Assembly (NCBI GenBank): GCA_021202335.1
Contig: JAJQDE010000053.1
Span: 42,551 to 106,550 of the forward strand
Direction: 5' to 3'
Origin: Lachnospiraceae bacterium
GTDB taxonomy: Bacteria; Bacillota; Clostridia; Lachnospirales; Lachnospiraceae
Length of the DNA stretch: 64,000 bases
How positions within the stretch are numbered: position 1 is the first letter of the stretch; every line of letters starts with the position of its first letter. Positions 43,788-52,485 of the stretch are shown one piece after another. Below the pieces are notes generated by a model that was not told the DNA's origin, made no database searches, and saw nothing but the letters and a program-made list of their open reading frames with translations. A program made the translations under genes and the position numbers.

Positions 43788-44642
43788 TTAACACCATTTC
43801 TCTAATTTGTCACGTTTTTTTAAATATTCCTTTACCTCCGCGTCGGGGGTTTTTGACTCCCGCAGCTTTTGGATTGCCTTACTTCGGGTTTTTTCATCCA
43901 TCCGGCAGTCCCGGGCAAGCATCTGCACTGCCTCATACGGAAAGCAGACAAAGGTTTCCGCAAACAGCCATGCCGCCGCCATCTGCGCATAATAGCCCTG
44001 ATAAAATTCGCGGTTCAGCGCGGCAAGTATTTTTTCAAGGTACGGGTACATCATCACAGTATGCACGGATATCTCCCTGTTTGAGAAAGAATCCGCTATG
44101 TCACACATAGCAACCCTTTTATTTCTCGGGCGTTTTCTGTTTTCAATATCATATTTAAGGTACTGATTTAAGAGCATGATAAGTGAAACGCGCACTTCAA
44201 ACTCCCTATCCGAATATAAATACTTCTGCAGCGTTTCCCACATTGCATCGCGATGCCTGTTTGCGAACGTAAAGGAGCTGCAAAAGCTGTCGCAAACGGA
44301 CCAGTCCCGAATCATCGGCACGAACTCTTCAAAGTACCGTATGCCCTCGCTTTGCGTCACATCGCTTTTTGCCGTGCCGTACCCGATGACCATGCCGCGA
44401 AGCATCGTTTCCTCAAACCAGACATCCTCACATTCGCCCTCTGCGCTTTCTATCTCACCGCGCCAATCTCCCTTCGCAAGCTCCTTTGCGATTTCACGCA
44501 GCCTCGGCAGCCTGACCCCCAAAAGCCTTTTTGCACCCGGGATAAGCGCCGCCGAAAAATCACGGTATTCCTCCTCCGCGTACTGCAAAAGCCTGCTCCG
44601 CACCTCCTGCCTCATATTAAATCGCACCTGTTCCGGCTTCAT
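43788..44642 (-). CDS. DNA alkylation repair protein (AlkD-like HEAT-repeat family)
   Basis: This 284-aa, all-helical protein matches the AlkD/AlkC-type family of DNA glycosylases that remove positively charged alkylated bases. The hallmark segment is FEEFVPMIRDWSVCDSFCSS (about residues 104-123), where family members carry the Asp/Trp of the active cleft. It is followed by HEAT-like repeats (LIMLLNQYLKYD, MMYPYLEKILAALN). The C-terminus (RKAIQKLRES-like, KAIQKLRESKTPD) is typical. It starts at ATG 44642, 11 bases after the leuA-AraC stop. The role is inferred from the family, and related proteins without activity exist. Confidence 0.85.
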   Translation of the reverse strand: MKPEQVRFNMRQEVRSRLLQYAEEEYRDFSAALIPGAKRLLGVRLPRLREIAKELAKGDWRGEIESAEGECEDVWFEETMLRGMVIGYGTAKSDVTQSEGIRYFEEFVPMIRDWSVCDSFCSSFTFANRHRDAMWETLQKYLYSDREFEVRVSLIMLLNQYLKYDIENRKRPRNKRVAMCDIADSFSNREISVHTVMMYPYLEKILAALNREFYQGYYAQMAAAWLFAETFVCFPYEAVQMLARDCRMDEKTRSKAIQKLRESKTPDAEVKEYLKKRDKLEKWC

Positions 44643-44653
44643 CCTTTAAAGCC

Positions 44654-46660
44654 TTATAAAATATCCTCATGCTTTTCGCCCTTCCTGTACTGAACAGGAG
44701 TCATCCCCATTTTCTTTTTAAACACGCGGTTAAAGTGCTCCACGTTCGGATATCCCACCGCCATCGCCACATTTTCCACGGTCATGTTTCCGTTCCTTAA
44801 AAGCGTCTTTGCCTTTTTCAGGCGGATATTTATGAGCAGATCTCCAAAGGTTTTTCCGGATTTTTCATGGATATATTTGCTTAAATACGGCTCTGAAAGG
44901 TGAAAATGCTCCGCTATGTCGCTCAGAGCTATTCCCTGATAATTTGCCTGTATATAGTTCATAATCTCCATCATCCGCTCATCCTGACAGGCATCGTTGC
45001 TTTGAATTTCAGGCAGCTTGTTGACGCTCACGCAAAGCGCATGGATTGACGCTTTAATGATATCGTCGTCCATTCCGACTCCCCAGTATTTTCTGCCGTT
45101 GCAGGTAACGCTCACATATGCGATTGCCTTTGACGACGAGCCTTTTGTAAGCGCATGCTCCTCATAGTCCGAGAGCTGATAGCTTACTCCGAAATACTGC
45201 TTGATTGTATTGCTCACCGCGTCAAGCCTGCCGTTTCCGTTTGCGTCAACCGTCGTCTTTTTATCCCCGCAGACGATTACCGCCTCCGCCATGATACCGT
45301 CTATCTGTTTAAAATGACATTCGTTAATCTGGAAAAACGGCGTGTTGTACACATAATTTTCGGTAAAGATGTCATACACCCACTGCGGAGAAAGCTCCTT
45401 ATGCTCGTTATCCGATACATCCTTTACAAGATAGCCGACCTCCTCACGCATTGCGTCAGGAAGCGAGATGCCGAAGTTCTGTTTTAAGATATAGTTTACG
45501 CCGCCCTTGCCCGACTGGCTGTTGATGCGGATAACGTCCGCCTCGTAGTTCCTGCCCACATCCTTCGGGTCAATCGGCAGATACGGAACGGTCCATTTAT
45601 CACTTTTTTTGTCCTCACGCCACTGCATACCCTTTGCAATCGCATCCTGATGGGAGCCTGAAAACGCCGTAAACACCAAATCTCCCGAGTAGGGCTGGCG
45701 CTCATGCACCCTCATGCGCGTAAAACGCTCATATTTTTCCCGTATCTTGGGCATATTCGAAAAATCAAGCTTCGGGTCCACACCATGAGAAAACATATTC
45801 ATTGCCACCGTGACAATATCCACGTTACCGGTGCGCTCGCCGTTACCGAAAAGGGTTCCCTCTATGCGGTCTGCTCCCGCAAGAATACTAAGCTCCGCGT
45901 CGCACACGCCGCAGCCCCTGTCATTATGCGGATGCACGGAAAGTGTCACCGCGTCGCGGTATTTCAGATTTTTATGTACATACTCAACCTGTGTCGCAAA
46001 TACATGCGGCATGGCGTTTTCCACCGTCGTCGGTATGTTGATGATTGCCTTATCGGACGCTGTGGGCTGCCACACGTCAAGCACTGCGTTGCAGACCTCT
46101 ACCGCATAATCGACCTCTGTTCCGTGGAAGCTCTCGGGGCTGTACTCAAATGCGAAATTACCATCCGTTTCGTCGGCAAGCTGCTTTAAAAGCTTTGCAC
46201 CGTCTATTGCAATCTGCTTAATCTCTTCCCTGCTCTTTTTGAACACCTGCTCGCGCTGCGCCACGGAGGTGGAATTATAAAGATGGATAACCGCCTTCGG
46301 CGCGCCCTTAACAGCGTCGAAGGTTCTTTTTATAATATGCTCTCTTGCCTGTGTAAGCACCTGAACGGTAACATCGTCAGGTATCATATCCTTCTCAATC
46401 AAGGCGCGCATAAATTCATATTCCGTTTCTGAAGCGGCAGGAAATCCGACCTCAATTTCCTTAAAACCAATATCCGTTAAAAGCTTAAAAAACTCCAGCT
46501 TCTCATCCAAGCTCATCGGCTCTATCAACGCCTGGTTCCCATCCCTCAAATCCACCGAGCACCAAATCGGCGGCGCGGTAATTGAATCCTTTTTCACCCA
46601 GTCATAGGTGCAGACGGGCGGTAAAAAATATGTTTTTTCGTACTTGCCTGCATTATTCAT
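44654..46660 (-). CDS. leuA: 2-Isopropylmalate synthase fused to an AraC-type DNA-binding domain
   Basis: Residues 1 to about 555 are a complete yeast-type 2-isopropylmalate synthase, the first step of leucine synthesis. The catalytic TIM barrel begins CSVDLRDGNQALIEPM, and the His motif is LSVHPHNDRGCG. The regulatory LeuA dimer domain (about 425-555), which binds leucine in this family, ends near KASIHALCVSVNKLPE. Residues 560-668 are an AraC/XylS double helix-turn-helix. The first half is ALSDIAEHFHLSEPYLSKYI. The second is VENVAMAVGYPNVEHFNRVF, followed by KKKMGMTPVQYRK. Normal enzymes stop at about 556 residues. The frame is unbroken across the join. Start ATG 46660 follows GGAGGA with 8-base spacing, and a 10-codon longer start is rejected. 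The protein could act as a leucine-sensing regulator as well as an enzyme. This is inference. Confidence 0.93.
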   Translation of the reverse strand: MNNAGKYEKTYFLPPVCTYDWVKKDSITAPPIWCSVDLRDGNQALIEPMSLDEKLEFFKLLTDIGFKEIEVGFPAASETEYEFMRALIEKDMIPDDVTVQVLTQAREHIIKRTFDAVKGAPKAVIHLYNSTSVAQREQVFKKSREEIKQIAIDGAKLLKQLADETDGNFAFEYSPESFHGTEVDYAVEVCNAVLDVWQPTASDKAIINIPTTVENAMPHVFATQVEYVHKNLKYRDAVTLSVHPHNDRGCGVCDAELSILAGADRIEGTLFGNGERTGNVDIVTVAMNMFSHGVDPKLDFSNMPKIREKYERFTRMRVHERQPYSGDLVFTAFSGSHQDAIAKGMQWREDKKSDKWTVPYLPIDPKDVGRNYEADVIRINSQSGKGGVNYILKQNFGISLPDAMREEVGYLVKDVSDNEHKELSPQWVYDIFTENYVYNTPFFQINECHFKQIDGIMAEAVIVCGDKKTTVDANGNGRLDAVSNTIKQYFGVSYQLSDYEEHALTKGSSSKAIAYVSVTCNGRKYWGVGMDDDIIKASIHALCVSVNKLPEIQSNDACQDERMMEIMNYIQANYQGIALSDIAEHFHLSEPYLSKYIHEKSGKTFGDLLINIRLKKAKTLLRNGNMTVENVAMAVGYPNVEHFNRVFKKKMGMTPVQYRKGEKHEDIL

Positions 46661-46711
46661 CGCAAAATCCTCCATTAGGTATCTAAGCATAGCACTTATT
46701 TCAGTATTTGA

Positions 46712-46756
46712 AAATGATTAAAATTAATCATTTTTATTGATTAATTTTAATCATTT
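46712..46756. promoter_or_regulatory. Perfect 19-bp inverted repeat upstream of leuA-AraC
   Basis: The arms AAATGATTAAAATTAATCA (46712-46730) and its exact complement (46738-46756) flank a 7-base AT spacer. It lies 52 bases upstream of the leuA start and 6 bases past the stop of the ThyX-like gene. It could be a terminator of that gene or an operator, possibly for the AraC domain of the next gene. It is pure A/T apart from four G/C pairs, which is weak for a terminator. Confidence 0.75.
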
Positions 46757-46761
46757 GTTTA

Positions 46762-47319
46762 TCATTCATTAATTCCACTGCGGTACTGTGCCAGCTCCCT
46801 TTGAAATTCCCCGGTCTTATAGTACCCGCACGAAAACATTTCCGGGCAGAAGCCTCTGTAAATACATTCCTTCACCATACAGCCCGCAAGCTCCGGCTCC
46901 GTCTTTGCAATTTCATCCTTCACAAGCTGCCACGCTTCCCTTGTTTCCCTGCTTGCGCAGGCGCAAAGACGCTTTCTGCTGATGTTTATGAGCGCCTGTG
47001 CGTCCGCCTCGCAGGCATGGTTCACAAGCGCGCCCTGCGGCAGCTCGTCGCGGTTTACTCCCGTCCTGTCGCTGCGCTGCGTGGAAACCCAGTGCTCAAT
47101 GCCGATTTTATGTCTTACCATATGAACGCTTACCCACGATTTCAAATCCTTCCAGCGCCAGTAAAATCTCATGCGCCTTATCGGAGAGTGTTCCGACATG
47201 ATAAGCCTTCTTTTCCATTCGGAATCGGGGTATTTCCCTGTCGTCTTTCCGATGGTATTCATGGTGGAATCCTTGATATCCTGCCAATTATCGTCATGCT
47301 TAAAACAATCTATATACAT
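46762..47319 (-). CDS. ThyX-like (flavin-dependent thymidylate synthase superfamily) protein
   Basis: This 185-aa protein resembles ThyX. An N-terminal SEHSPIRRMRFYW matches the ThyX segment with SxHS. The signature RHRx7S is present in altered form, RHKIGIEHWVSTQRSD (about 69-84). The family keeps Arg-His and the downstream Ser and Arg. A C-terminal MVKECIYRGFCPE holds Cys and Arg residues like the ThyX end. It is shorter than the usual 220-250 residues and the third motif position is Lys. It may make dTMP from dUMP with FAD, or be a related enzyme of altered use. The start ATG 47319 follows GAGGAG. Confidence 0.72.
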   Translation of the reverse strand: MYIDCFKHDDNWQDIKDSTMNTIGKTTGKYPDSEWKRRLIMSEHSPIRRMRFYWRWKDLKSWVSVHMVRHKIGIEHWVSTQRSDRTGVNRDELPQGALVNHACEADAQALINISRKRLCACASRETREAWQLVKDEIAKTEPELAGCMVKECIYRGFCPEMFSCGYYKTGEFQRELAQYRSGINE

Positions 47320-47358
47320 GCTTTCTCCTCATTTTCCGCCTTTTCGTGCCGGCGCACC

Positions 47359-49371
47359 CTACATCCTCTCTTTCATGGCGAGTATTTCATCATACGCCTG
47401 CCTCATGCTCCAGCCGTTCCTGTCCGCAAGCGTTTTTGCAGTATTGCCGTCTATCTCAAGCATACCCATCGGCGGAAACTCTCCGTTCCTCACCGATGAG
47501 GCAAACTCCACAAACACATCCTTATCGGACTTTAGTTTTTTATAACAGCAAACCGCCTTGTCATACTCCAGACCGCAGCCCTGCGTCATGTAAATCAAAA
47601 GCTCCTCCCGCAGCGCCTCCGACTTCTTCCACTGCTTTGCGGCTTCGCTCATAAGCCTTGTGTCCATCAGGCAGACAGTGTTCGGACCGTCCGTTAGCAC
47701 CGCCACCTTAGCCTTAGCGCAGAGCTTCTCCATAAACTGCGCATTGTCAATTCCCGCGGGCATCAGTCTGCCCTCGCCCCGGCGCCCCGCCTCAAAGCGG
47801 TCTGTCACAATCAGGTAGACAAGGTTATTTTTCAGCGTAAAATCGCCGTCCTTCTCCTTCAGCGTATAAATATACGGCTTCTCGCAAAGCGCCTCCGTAA
47901 GCGGCACCGTAAACCGGTTCATCATGCGGCTGTACATTCGCTTTGCGTCCTCATCGTTGTCGCTCCTTGCCTTGTCAAAGCGCTTAGCCGTTTCATTCAT
48001 AATCACCATAAGCTCGGGAACGGTCAATTCCGCCATATAAGACAGTCCCGCATCCGCATTTTCTCCGATATGCGCAATCAGCTCCGCCCTTCTCTCTTCG
48101 CTGACCGCATAATCGTTATGCCTGTCATAAAACGGTATAATCGGAAGCCTGTACTTATCTTCCCCGTTCTCCCTGCGCATGACCTTTTCCAAATCCTCCG
48201 CAGACAGCAGCTCCTCCATATTTTTATCATAGCCTGCCGTCGTTTTAAAGTATTGGATATTGCCCGCAATCGCGTTTTTCGTGTCCGCGTCAAGGCAGAC
48301 CATCGTCACGCCCAGCCTGTCCGCAAGCGTAATCAGCGTTTCAAGCCTGTAAAGCGGCTTGCCGGCTTCAAGCACGCCAATCGGAAATACTGAGTCAAAT
48401 ACGGGAAGCAGATTTTGGTTTTGAAGCACATAGCTTACCGCATCATCATATTTTTCAAAAAGGTAAAGCATGATATTTTTATCATCACGCTTCAATAAAA
48501 AAGGATTTCCAACCGACGCGCCGTAATCGCTGTGAAGAGGGTTCAGCAATATGTATATCCTTTCCATATCCGCGTATTCCCTAATCCTTGCCTGCGCCAT
48601 CTCCTCATTGTACTGCGGAATGTCCAAATACTCCGAAAGCTCAAGCCCAACAGGGTCAAACTCAAGCCAATAGCTTCTGTGCGGCTCGATAATGACCTTA
48701 AGCCTTCCTCTCACAAGCTGCGCGAGCATCGACAGCTTATATTTGCCGACAGGCTTCTTATCGGGATTGTAGCGCATGGCGCTTTCCGCCGTCAGAAAGA
48801 CCTTTAACGACTCATAGTCAAAATCCTGCGCCGTCGCATTGCCGCCATCGTTCTTCCGTTTCATTGTCATCAGCTCAAAGACCTGCTTTTCCCCTGCGGC
48901 GGGCTTCTTCCTCATATCGGGAAGCTGCCCGATAATATACACGTATCGCATCCAAAGTCCCGCAACTGCCTTCTCACGCACGCAGCGGTCAATCGACGTC
49001 GTGTACAAAAGGTGGTAGCTGTCCGCAATTTCCCTGCATCCGATTAAATCGCCCGCAGAAATATATTTTTCATCGCCGAGCTGATTTTTCGGTGCTTTCG
49101 GGTCGGTCTGCATATGCAGCACAAGCCCCGGAATCCCTTCGTCAAAAATCTGATTTACGACCTCGCCAAGCTTATCCTCATGGTATGCATAGCGGTGGCT
49201 GCCGTATTTAACCGCCTTTGACACATAAGCGTCATAGTATTCCCTCTCGAAAAATACATGGATTGCATCGTCAAAAACCTCCTGCTCATCCCGCTGCATG
49301 ACCATAATATCCCTGTCAAAGCCTTCAAAAAGCCCAAGCTGCCATACTGAAATGTTTGATTTTCTTTCCAA
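47359..49371 (-). CDS. Large hypothetical protein with an SseB-like segment
   Basis: I cannot name this 670-aa family. The start is TTG at 49371 behind AAGGGAG with 7-base spacing. The N-terminal half is mixed alpha/beta without signal peptide (VWQLGLFEGFDRDIMVMQRD, then YHLLYTTSIDRCVREKAV). The part at about 265-350 (PLHSDYGASVGNPFLLKRDDKNIMLYLFEKYDDA..., quoted in pieces) looks like SseB-type domains, which occur in enhanced-serine and secretion-related proteins of unknown activity. The end is MRQAYDEILAMKERM. No Walker, zinc or catalytic motif was found. It sits between the 87-aa gene and the ThyX-like gene on one strand, so it may belong to the same long transcript. Confidence 0.75.
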   Translation of the reverse strand: MERKSNISVWQLGLFEGFDRDIMVMQRDEQEVFDDAIHVFFEREYYDAYVSKAVKYGSHRYAYHEDKLGEVVNQIFDEGIPGLVLHMQTDPKAPKNQLGDEKYISAGDLIGCREIADSYHLLYTTSIDRCVREKAVAGLWMRYVYIIGQLPDMRKKPAAGEKQVFELMTMKRKNDGGNATAQDFDYESLKVFLTAESAMRYNPDKKPVGKYKLSMLAQLVRGRLKVIIEPHRSYWLEFDPVGLELSEYLDIPQYNEEMAQARIREYADMERIYILLNPLHSDYGASVGNPFLLKRDDKNIMLYLFEKYDDAVSYVLQNQNLLPVFDSVFPIGVLEAGKPLYRLETLITLADRLGVTMVCLDADTKNAIAGNIQYFKTTAGYDKNMEELLSAEDLEKVMRRENGEDKYRLPIIPFYDRHNDYAVSEERRAELIAHIGENADAGLSYMAELTVPELMVIMNETAKRFDKARSDNDEDAKRMYSRMMNRFTVPLTEALCEKPYIYTLKEKDGDFTLKNNLVYLIVTDRFEAGRRGEGRLMPAGIDNAQFMEKLCAKAKVAVLTDGPNTVCLMDTRLMSEAAKQWKKSEALREELLIYMTQGCGLEYDKAVCCYKKLKSDKDVFVEFASSVRNGEFPPMGMLEIDGNTAKTLADRNGWSMRQAYDEILAMKERM

Positions 49372-49394
49372 TTCTAACTCCCTTCCGCAAAGCG

Positions 49395-49658
49395 TCAGCT
49401 TTCCACAATCAGATATCTGCCGTTGCCAACCTCAAAAACCTCTGAGGCAGTAAGGATATCTTCCTTATCCTGTCCCTCAAGGTCAATTCCTTCCTCGTCA
49501 AAATATTCCCATACCTCGTCAACGGAATCGACCACAACCGCCATACATTCCTCAAGAAACGCCTCCGCCTCGTCAATGGTTCCCGCTATTTTCTCGGGAA
49601 AAAGCTGAAGTTGCTTTTCCAAAAAACAATTTAATACTGCCTCATCATATTCCTGCAT
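49395..49658 (-). CDS. Small acidic conserved protein (87 aa)
   Basis: The protein is MQEYDEAVLNCFLEKQLQLF at the start. It is followed by a very acidic body (DEAEAFLEECMAVVVDSVDE, then YFDEEGIDLEG) and ends GNGRYLIVES. It has no transmembrane or catalytic motif that I can name. The start ATG 49658 lies one base after the Maf stop, behind GGAATGGGGGATTGG. Translation is therefore coupled to maf. A 31-codon longer frame would lie inside maf and is rejected. Confidence 0.8.
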   Translation of the reverse strand: MQEYDEAVLNCFLEKQLQLFPEKIAGTIDEAEAFLEECMAVVVDSVDEVWEYFDEEGIDLEGQDKEDILTASEVFEVGNGRYLIVES

Positions 49659-49659
49659 A

Positions 49660-50268
49660 TCACACCAATCCCCCATTCCTGCCGAAGCCCAGCGCCAGCA
49701 GCTCCTGCACAAGCCTTGCCACGGGAAGTCCCACGACATTATTATATTCACCGTTTATGCTCTTTATAAATGCGGCGCATTTCCCCTGAATGGCGTATGC
49801 GCCCGCCTTGTCCATCGGCTCACCCGTCGCCACATACGCGCGAAGCTGCTCCTGCGTCATCGGGTACATGGACACATCCGTTTTTTCATAAAAGGTCACA
49901 TACCTTCGCGCGCCGTTTTCAAGGATTACAAGCGTCACGCCCGTGTACACCTGATGGACATTTCCCGCAAGCTTTGTGAGCATGCGCACGGCATCCTCCA
50001 CGTCGCGCGGCTTTCCCATGATTTCATTTTCAAACGCCACGATAGTATCCGCCCCAATTATGACACACGTGTCATTTTTATACGCATCCGAAAATCTTTC
50101 CGCCGCCTCGTCCGCCTTTTGCCTTGACAGCTCCCGGACGATATCGGCAGGCTGCGTCCCCTTAATGACCTCCTCGCCGGATGCGACGGCAATCTCAAAC
50201 TCAAGCCCAAGCTGCTCCAAAAGCTCCCTGCGCCGCGGAGAGCCTGAAGCAAGCACATATTTTACCAT
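49660..50268 (-). CDS. maf: Maf family nucleoside triphosphate pyrophosphatase
   Basis: This 202-aa protein hydrolyses non-canonical nucleoside triphosphates to monophosphates. The N-terminal motif is LASGSPRRRELL (6-17). The catalytic Asp region is IIGADTIV (about 75-82). The conserved end EYNNVVGLPVARL (about 178-190) includes the usual NVxGLP. The substrate class (dTTP/UTP or m7GTP type) cannot be set with certainty. It starts 15 bases after the ppk1 stop and is coupled to the 87-aa gene, so it belongs to the pheA-ppx-ppk1-maf run. Confidence 0.94.
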   Translation of the reverse strand: MVKYVLASGSPRRRELLEQLGLEFEIAVASGEEVIKGTQPADIVRELSRQKADEAAERFSDAYKNDTCVIIGADTIVAFENEIMGKPRDVEDAVRMLTKLAGNVHQVYTGVTLVILENGARRYVTFYEKTDVSMYPMTQEQLRAYVATGEPMDKAGAYAIQGKCAAFIKSINGEYNNVVGLPVARLVQELLALGFGRNGGLV

Positions 50269-50283
50269 AGCCCTATTGTCCCT

Positions 50284-52473
50284 TCAATTTTTATATTCCG
50301 GCCGGAACACACGCGCCTGCGCCTCAAGCTTATGCTCATTGGCGGCCAGCGCCATATATTCCTTACAGAACTCCTCCTGTGCATTGTACAGTTCTTTCCC
50401 GTGCCTGTCAACCTTTTCATAGCTTCCGTCAGGCTTTAGCTCCTGCGCCTTCTGCGTATCGCCAAGCTGCACCTCAAGAATATGCCACACCTGCTCCTTA
50501 AGCTCCTGATTTAAGACAGGGAACAGTATCTCCACGCGCCGCTCCAAATTCCTCGGCATCCAATCCGCGCTGGACATATAAATTTCGGGAGCGTCCGTAT
50601 TTTCAAAGTAAAAAATCCTCGCATGCTCCAGAAAATTTCCGACTATCGAACGCACGTGAATATTATCGTTCGTGCCCTCCACGCCCGTCCGCAGACAGCA
50701 GATGCCCCTAACGATCAAATCAATTTTTACTCCTGCTGCCGCCGCCTCATACAGCGCCCTTATGATATCCGCGTCACACAGCGAATTCATCTTTGCGACG
50801 ATTCTCGCCGGACGCTTTTCCATTGCGTTTTCCCTCTCGCGGTTAATCAGATATAAAAACTTATCCTTAAGCCAAAGCGGCGCCAGCGCCAGATGGTTCC
50901 AGCCAAGCGGCTCGGAATATCCCGAAAGCATGTTGAATACCGCCGTTGCGTCCTCACCGATTGCCTCGTTGCAGGTAAGAAGCCCTAAATCCGTATAAAG
51001 CTTTGCCGTCGAATCATTGTAATTGCCCGTGCCCAAATGGACATACCTGCGTATGCCCTCCTCCTCGCGCCTCACCACCAGCGTTATCTTGCAGTGCGTT
51101 TTCAGCCCGACAAGACCATATATTACATGGCAGCCCGCCTGCTCCAGCTTTCTCGCCCAGACAATATTGTTTTCCTCGTCAAACCTTGCCTTAAGCTCCA
51201 CAAGCACAGTCACCTGCTTCCCGTTTTCAGCCGCCTGCGCAAGAGCCGCAATAATAGGCGAATTGCCGCTCACGCGGTACAGGGTCTGCTTGATTGCAAG
51301 CACATTGGAATCCCTCGACGCCTGTTTGATGAAGTCCACCACAGGCGTAAAGGTCTGATAGGGATGATGCAGCAGAATATCCCGCTTTTTTATCTCATCA
51401 AAGATACATTCCCCTGCGGTAAGCCCGGGAACTGGCTGCGGCGTATACGGCTTGGTTTTTAAATGCTCAAACCCGTTTAAGCCATACATCTTCATCAGGA
51501 AAGTCAAATCAAGCGGTCCCGGAATACTGTATATATCCCGCTCGTCTATCATAAGCTCCTTTCTTATGATATCCAGCAGACGGCTGTCAATGCCGTCCTC
51601 CACCTCCAAACGGATTGCCTGACCCCACTGCCGTTTCTTTAGCTGCTTTTCTATTTCCTTGAGCAGGTCCTCCGCTTCCTCCTCCTGAATATAGAAATCC
51701 GCATTGCGCATCACGCGGAAAGGAAAAGAACATTCAATGTTATAATTCAGAAACAGCTTATCCATATTCCGCTCGATAATCTGCTCAAGAAGTATCACAC
51801 GCTGCCCGCCGTCCTCACCGTCCGGCAGCCTGACAATGCGCGGCACGCCGCCCGGCACCTGCACGGTCGCAAACTCAAGCTCCTTGCCCTGAGATGATTT
51901 TTTTTGGAACAGATGCTTTCTTCCCTTAGTTTCCTTCCTTGACACCAATGCGCCCAAATTCAAGGTCTTGTTTCTTATAAGAGGAAACGGTCTTGAGGAA
52001 TCCACCGCCATCGGCGTAAGCACGGGATAAACGTTATCCTGAAAGTATCTGTCCACAAAGCGGCAGTCCTCCCTGCTTAAATCCTCATGCCTTTCCACCA
52101 ACATCAGACCGTTTTGGGCAAGCAGAGGCAGCAGCGAGCGGTTGAAAACCGAATACTGCATATCGACCAGCTCATGCGTCGCCCTGTTTACCTCGTCAAG
52201 CTGCTGCGCCGGCGTCATTCCCGCAATATCCTTTTTGGTATAGCCTGCATTCACCATATCCTTCAGGGACGCCACCCGCACCATGAAAAATTCGTCAAGG
52301 TTAGATGCGGTGATGCTCAAAAATTTCAGCCGTTCAAAAAGCGGTATGCTCTTGTCCTTTGCCTCGCCGAGCACGCGATGATTAAAGCGAATCCAGCTAA
52401 GCTCCCTGTTCAAAAAATATTCCGGCTTCCGATAGTCAATTCCGTCATTTGATTTTTCCGATTTGTCGCCCAT
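50284..52473 (-). CDS. ppk1: Polyphosphate kinase 1
   Basis: This 729-aa enzyme makes polyphosphate from ATP. It is complete: the N-terminal helical domain (FLNRELSWIRFNHRVL), the phosphorylated-His region THCKITLVVRREE with YVHLGTGNYNDSTAKLYTD, and the C-terminal catalytic domain with KMNSLCDADIIRALYEAA and YMSSADWMPRN. The equivalent of the Ser that is an amber codon in the 21.3-kb copy is present here (KMN-S-LCD). Start ATG 52473 follows GGGAGG. It lies 12 bases after ppx, the usual Ppk-Ppx pairing for building and breaking polyphosphate. Confidence 0.96.
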   Translation of the reverse strand: MGDKSEKSNDGIDYRKPEYFLNRELSWIRFNHRVLGEAKDKSIPLFERLKFLSITASNLDEFFMVRVASLKDMVNAGYTKKDIAGMTPAQQLDEVNRATHELVDMQYSVFNRSLLPLLAQNGLMLVERHEDLSREDCRFVDRYFQDNVYPVLTPMAVDSSRPFPLIRNKTLNLGALVSRKETKGRKHLFQKKSSQGKELEFATVQVPGGVPRIVRLPDGEDGGQRVILLEQIIERNMDKLFLNYNIECSFPFRVMRNADFYIQEEEAEDLLKEIEKQLKKRQWGQAIRLEVEDGIDSRLLDIIRKELMIDERDIYSIPGPLDLTFLMKMYGLNGFEHLKTKPYTPQPVPGLTAGECIFDEIKKRDILLHHPYQTFTPVVDFIKQASRDSNVLAIKQTLYRVSGNSPIIAALAQAAENGKQVTVLVELKARFDEENNIVWARKLEQAGCHVIYGLVGLKTHCKITLVVRREEEGIRRYVHLGTGNYNDSTAKLYTDLGLLTCNEAIGEDATAVFNMLSGYSEPLGWNHLALAPLWLKDKFLYLINRERENAMEKRPARIVAKMNSLCDADIIRALYEAAAAGVKIDLIVRGICCLRTGVEGTNDNIHVRSIVGNFLEHARIFYFENTDAPEIYMSSADWMPRNLERRVEILFPVLNQELKEQVWHILEVQLGDTQKAQELKPDGSYEKVDRHGKELYNAQEEFCKEYMALAANEHKLEAQARVFRPEYKN

Positions 52474-52485
52474 TGAAACCCTCCC

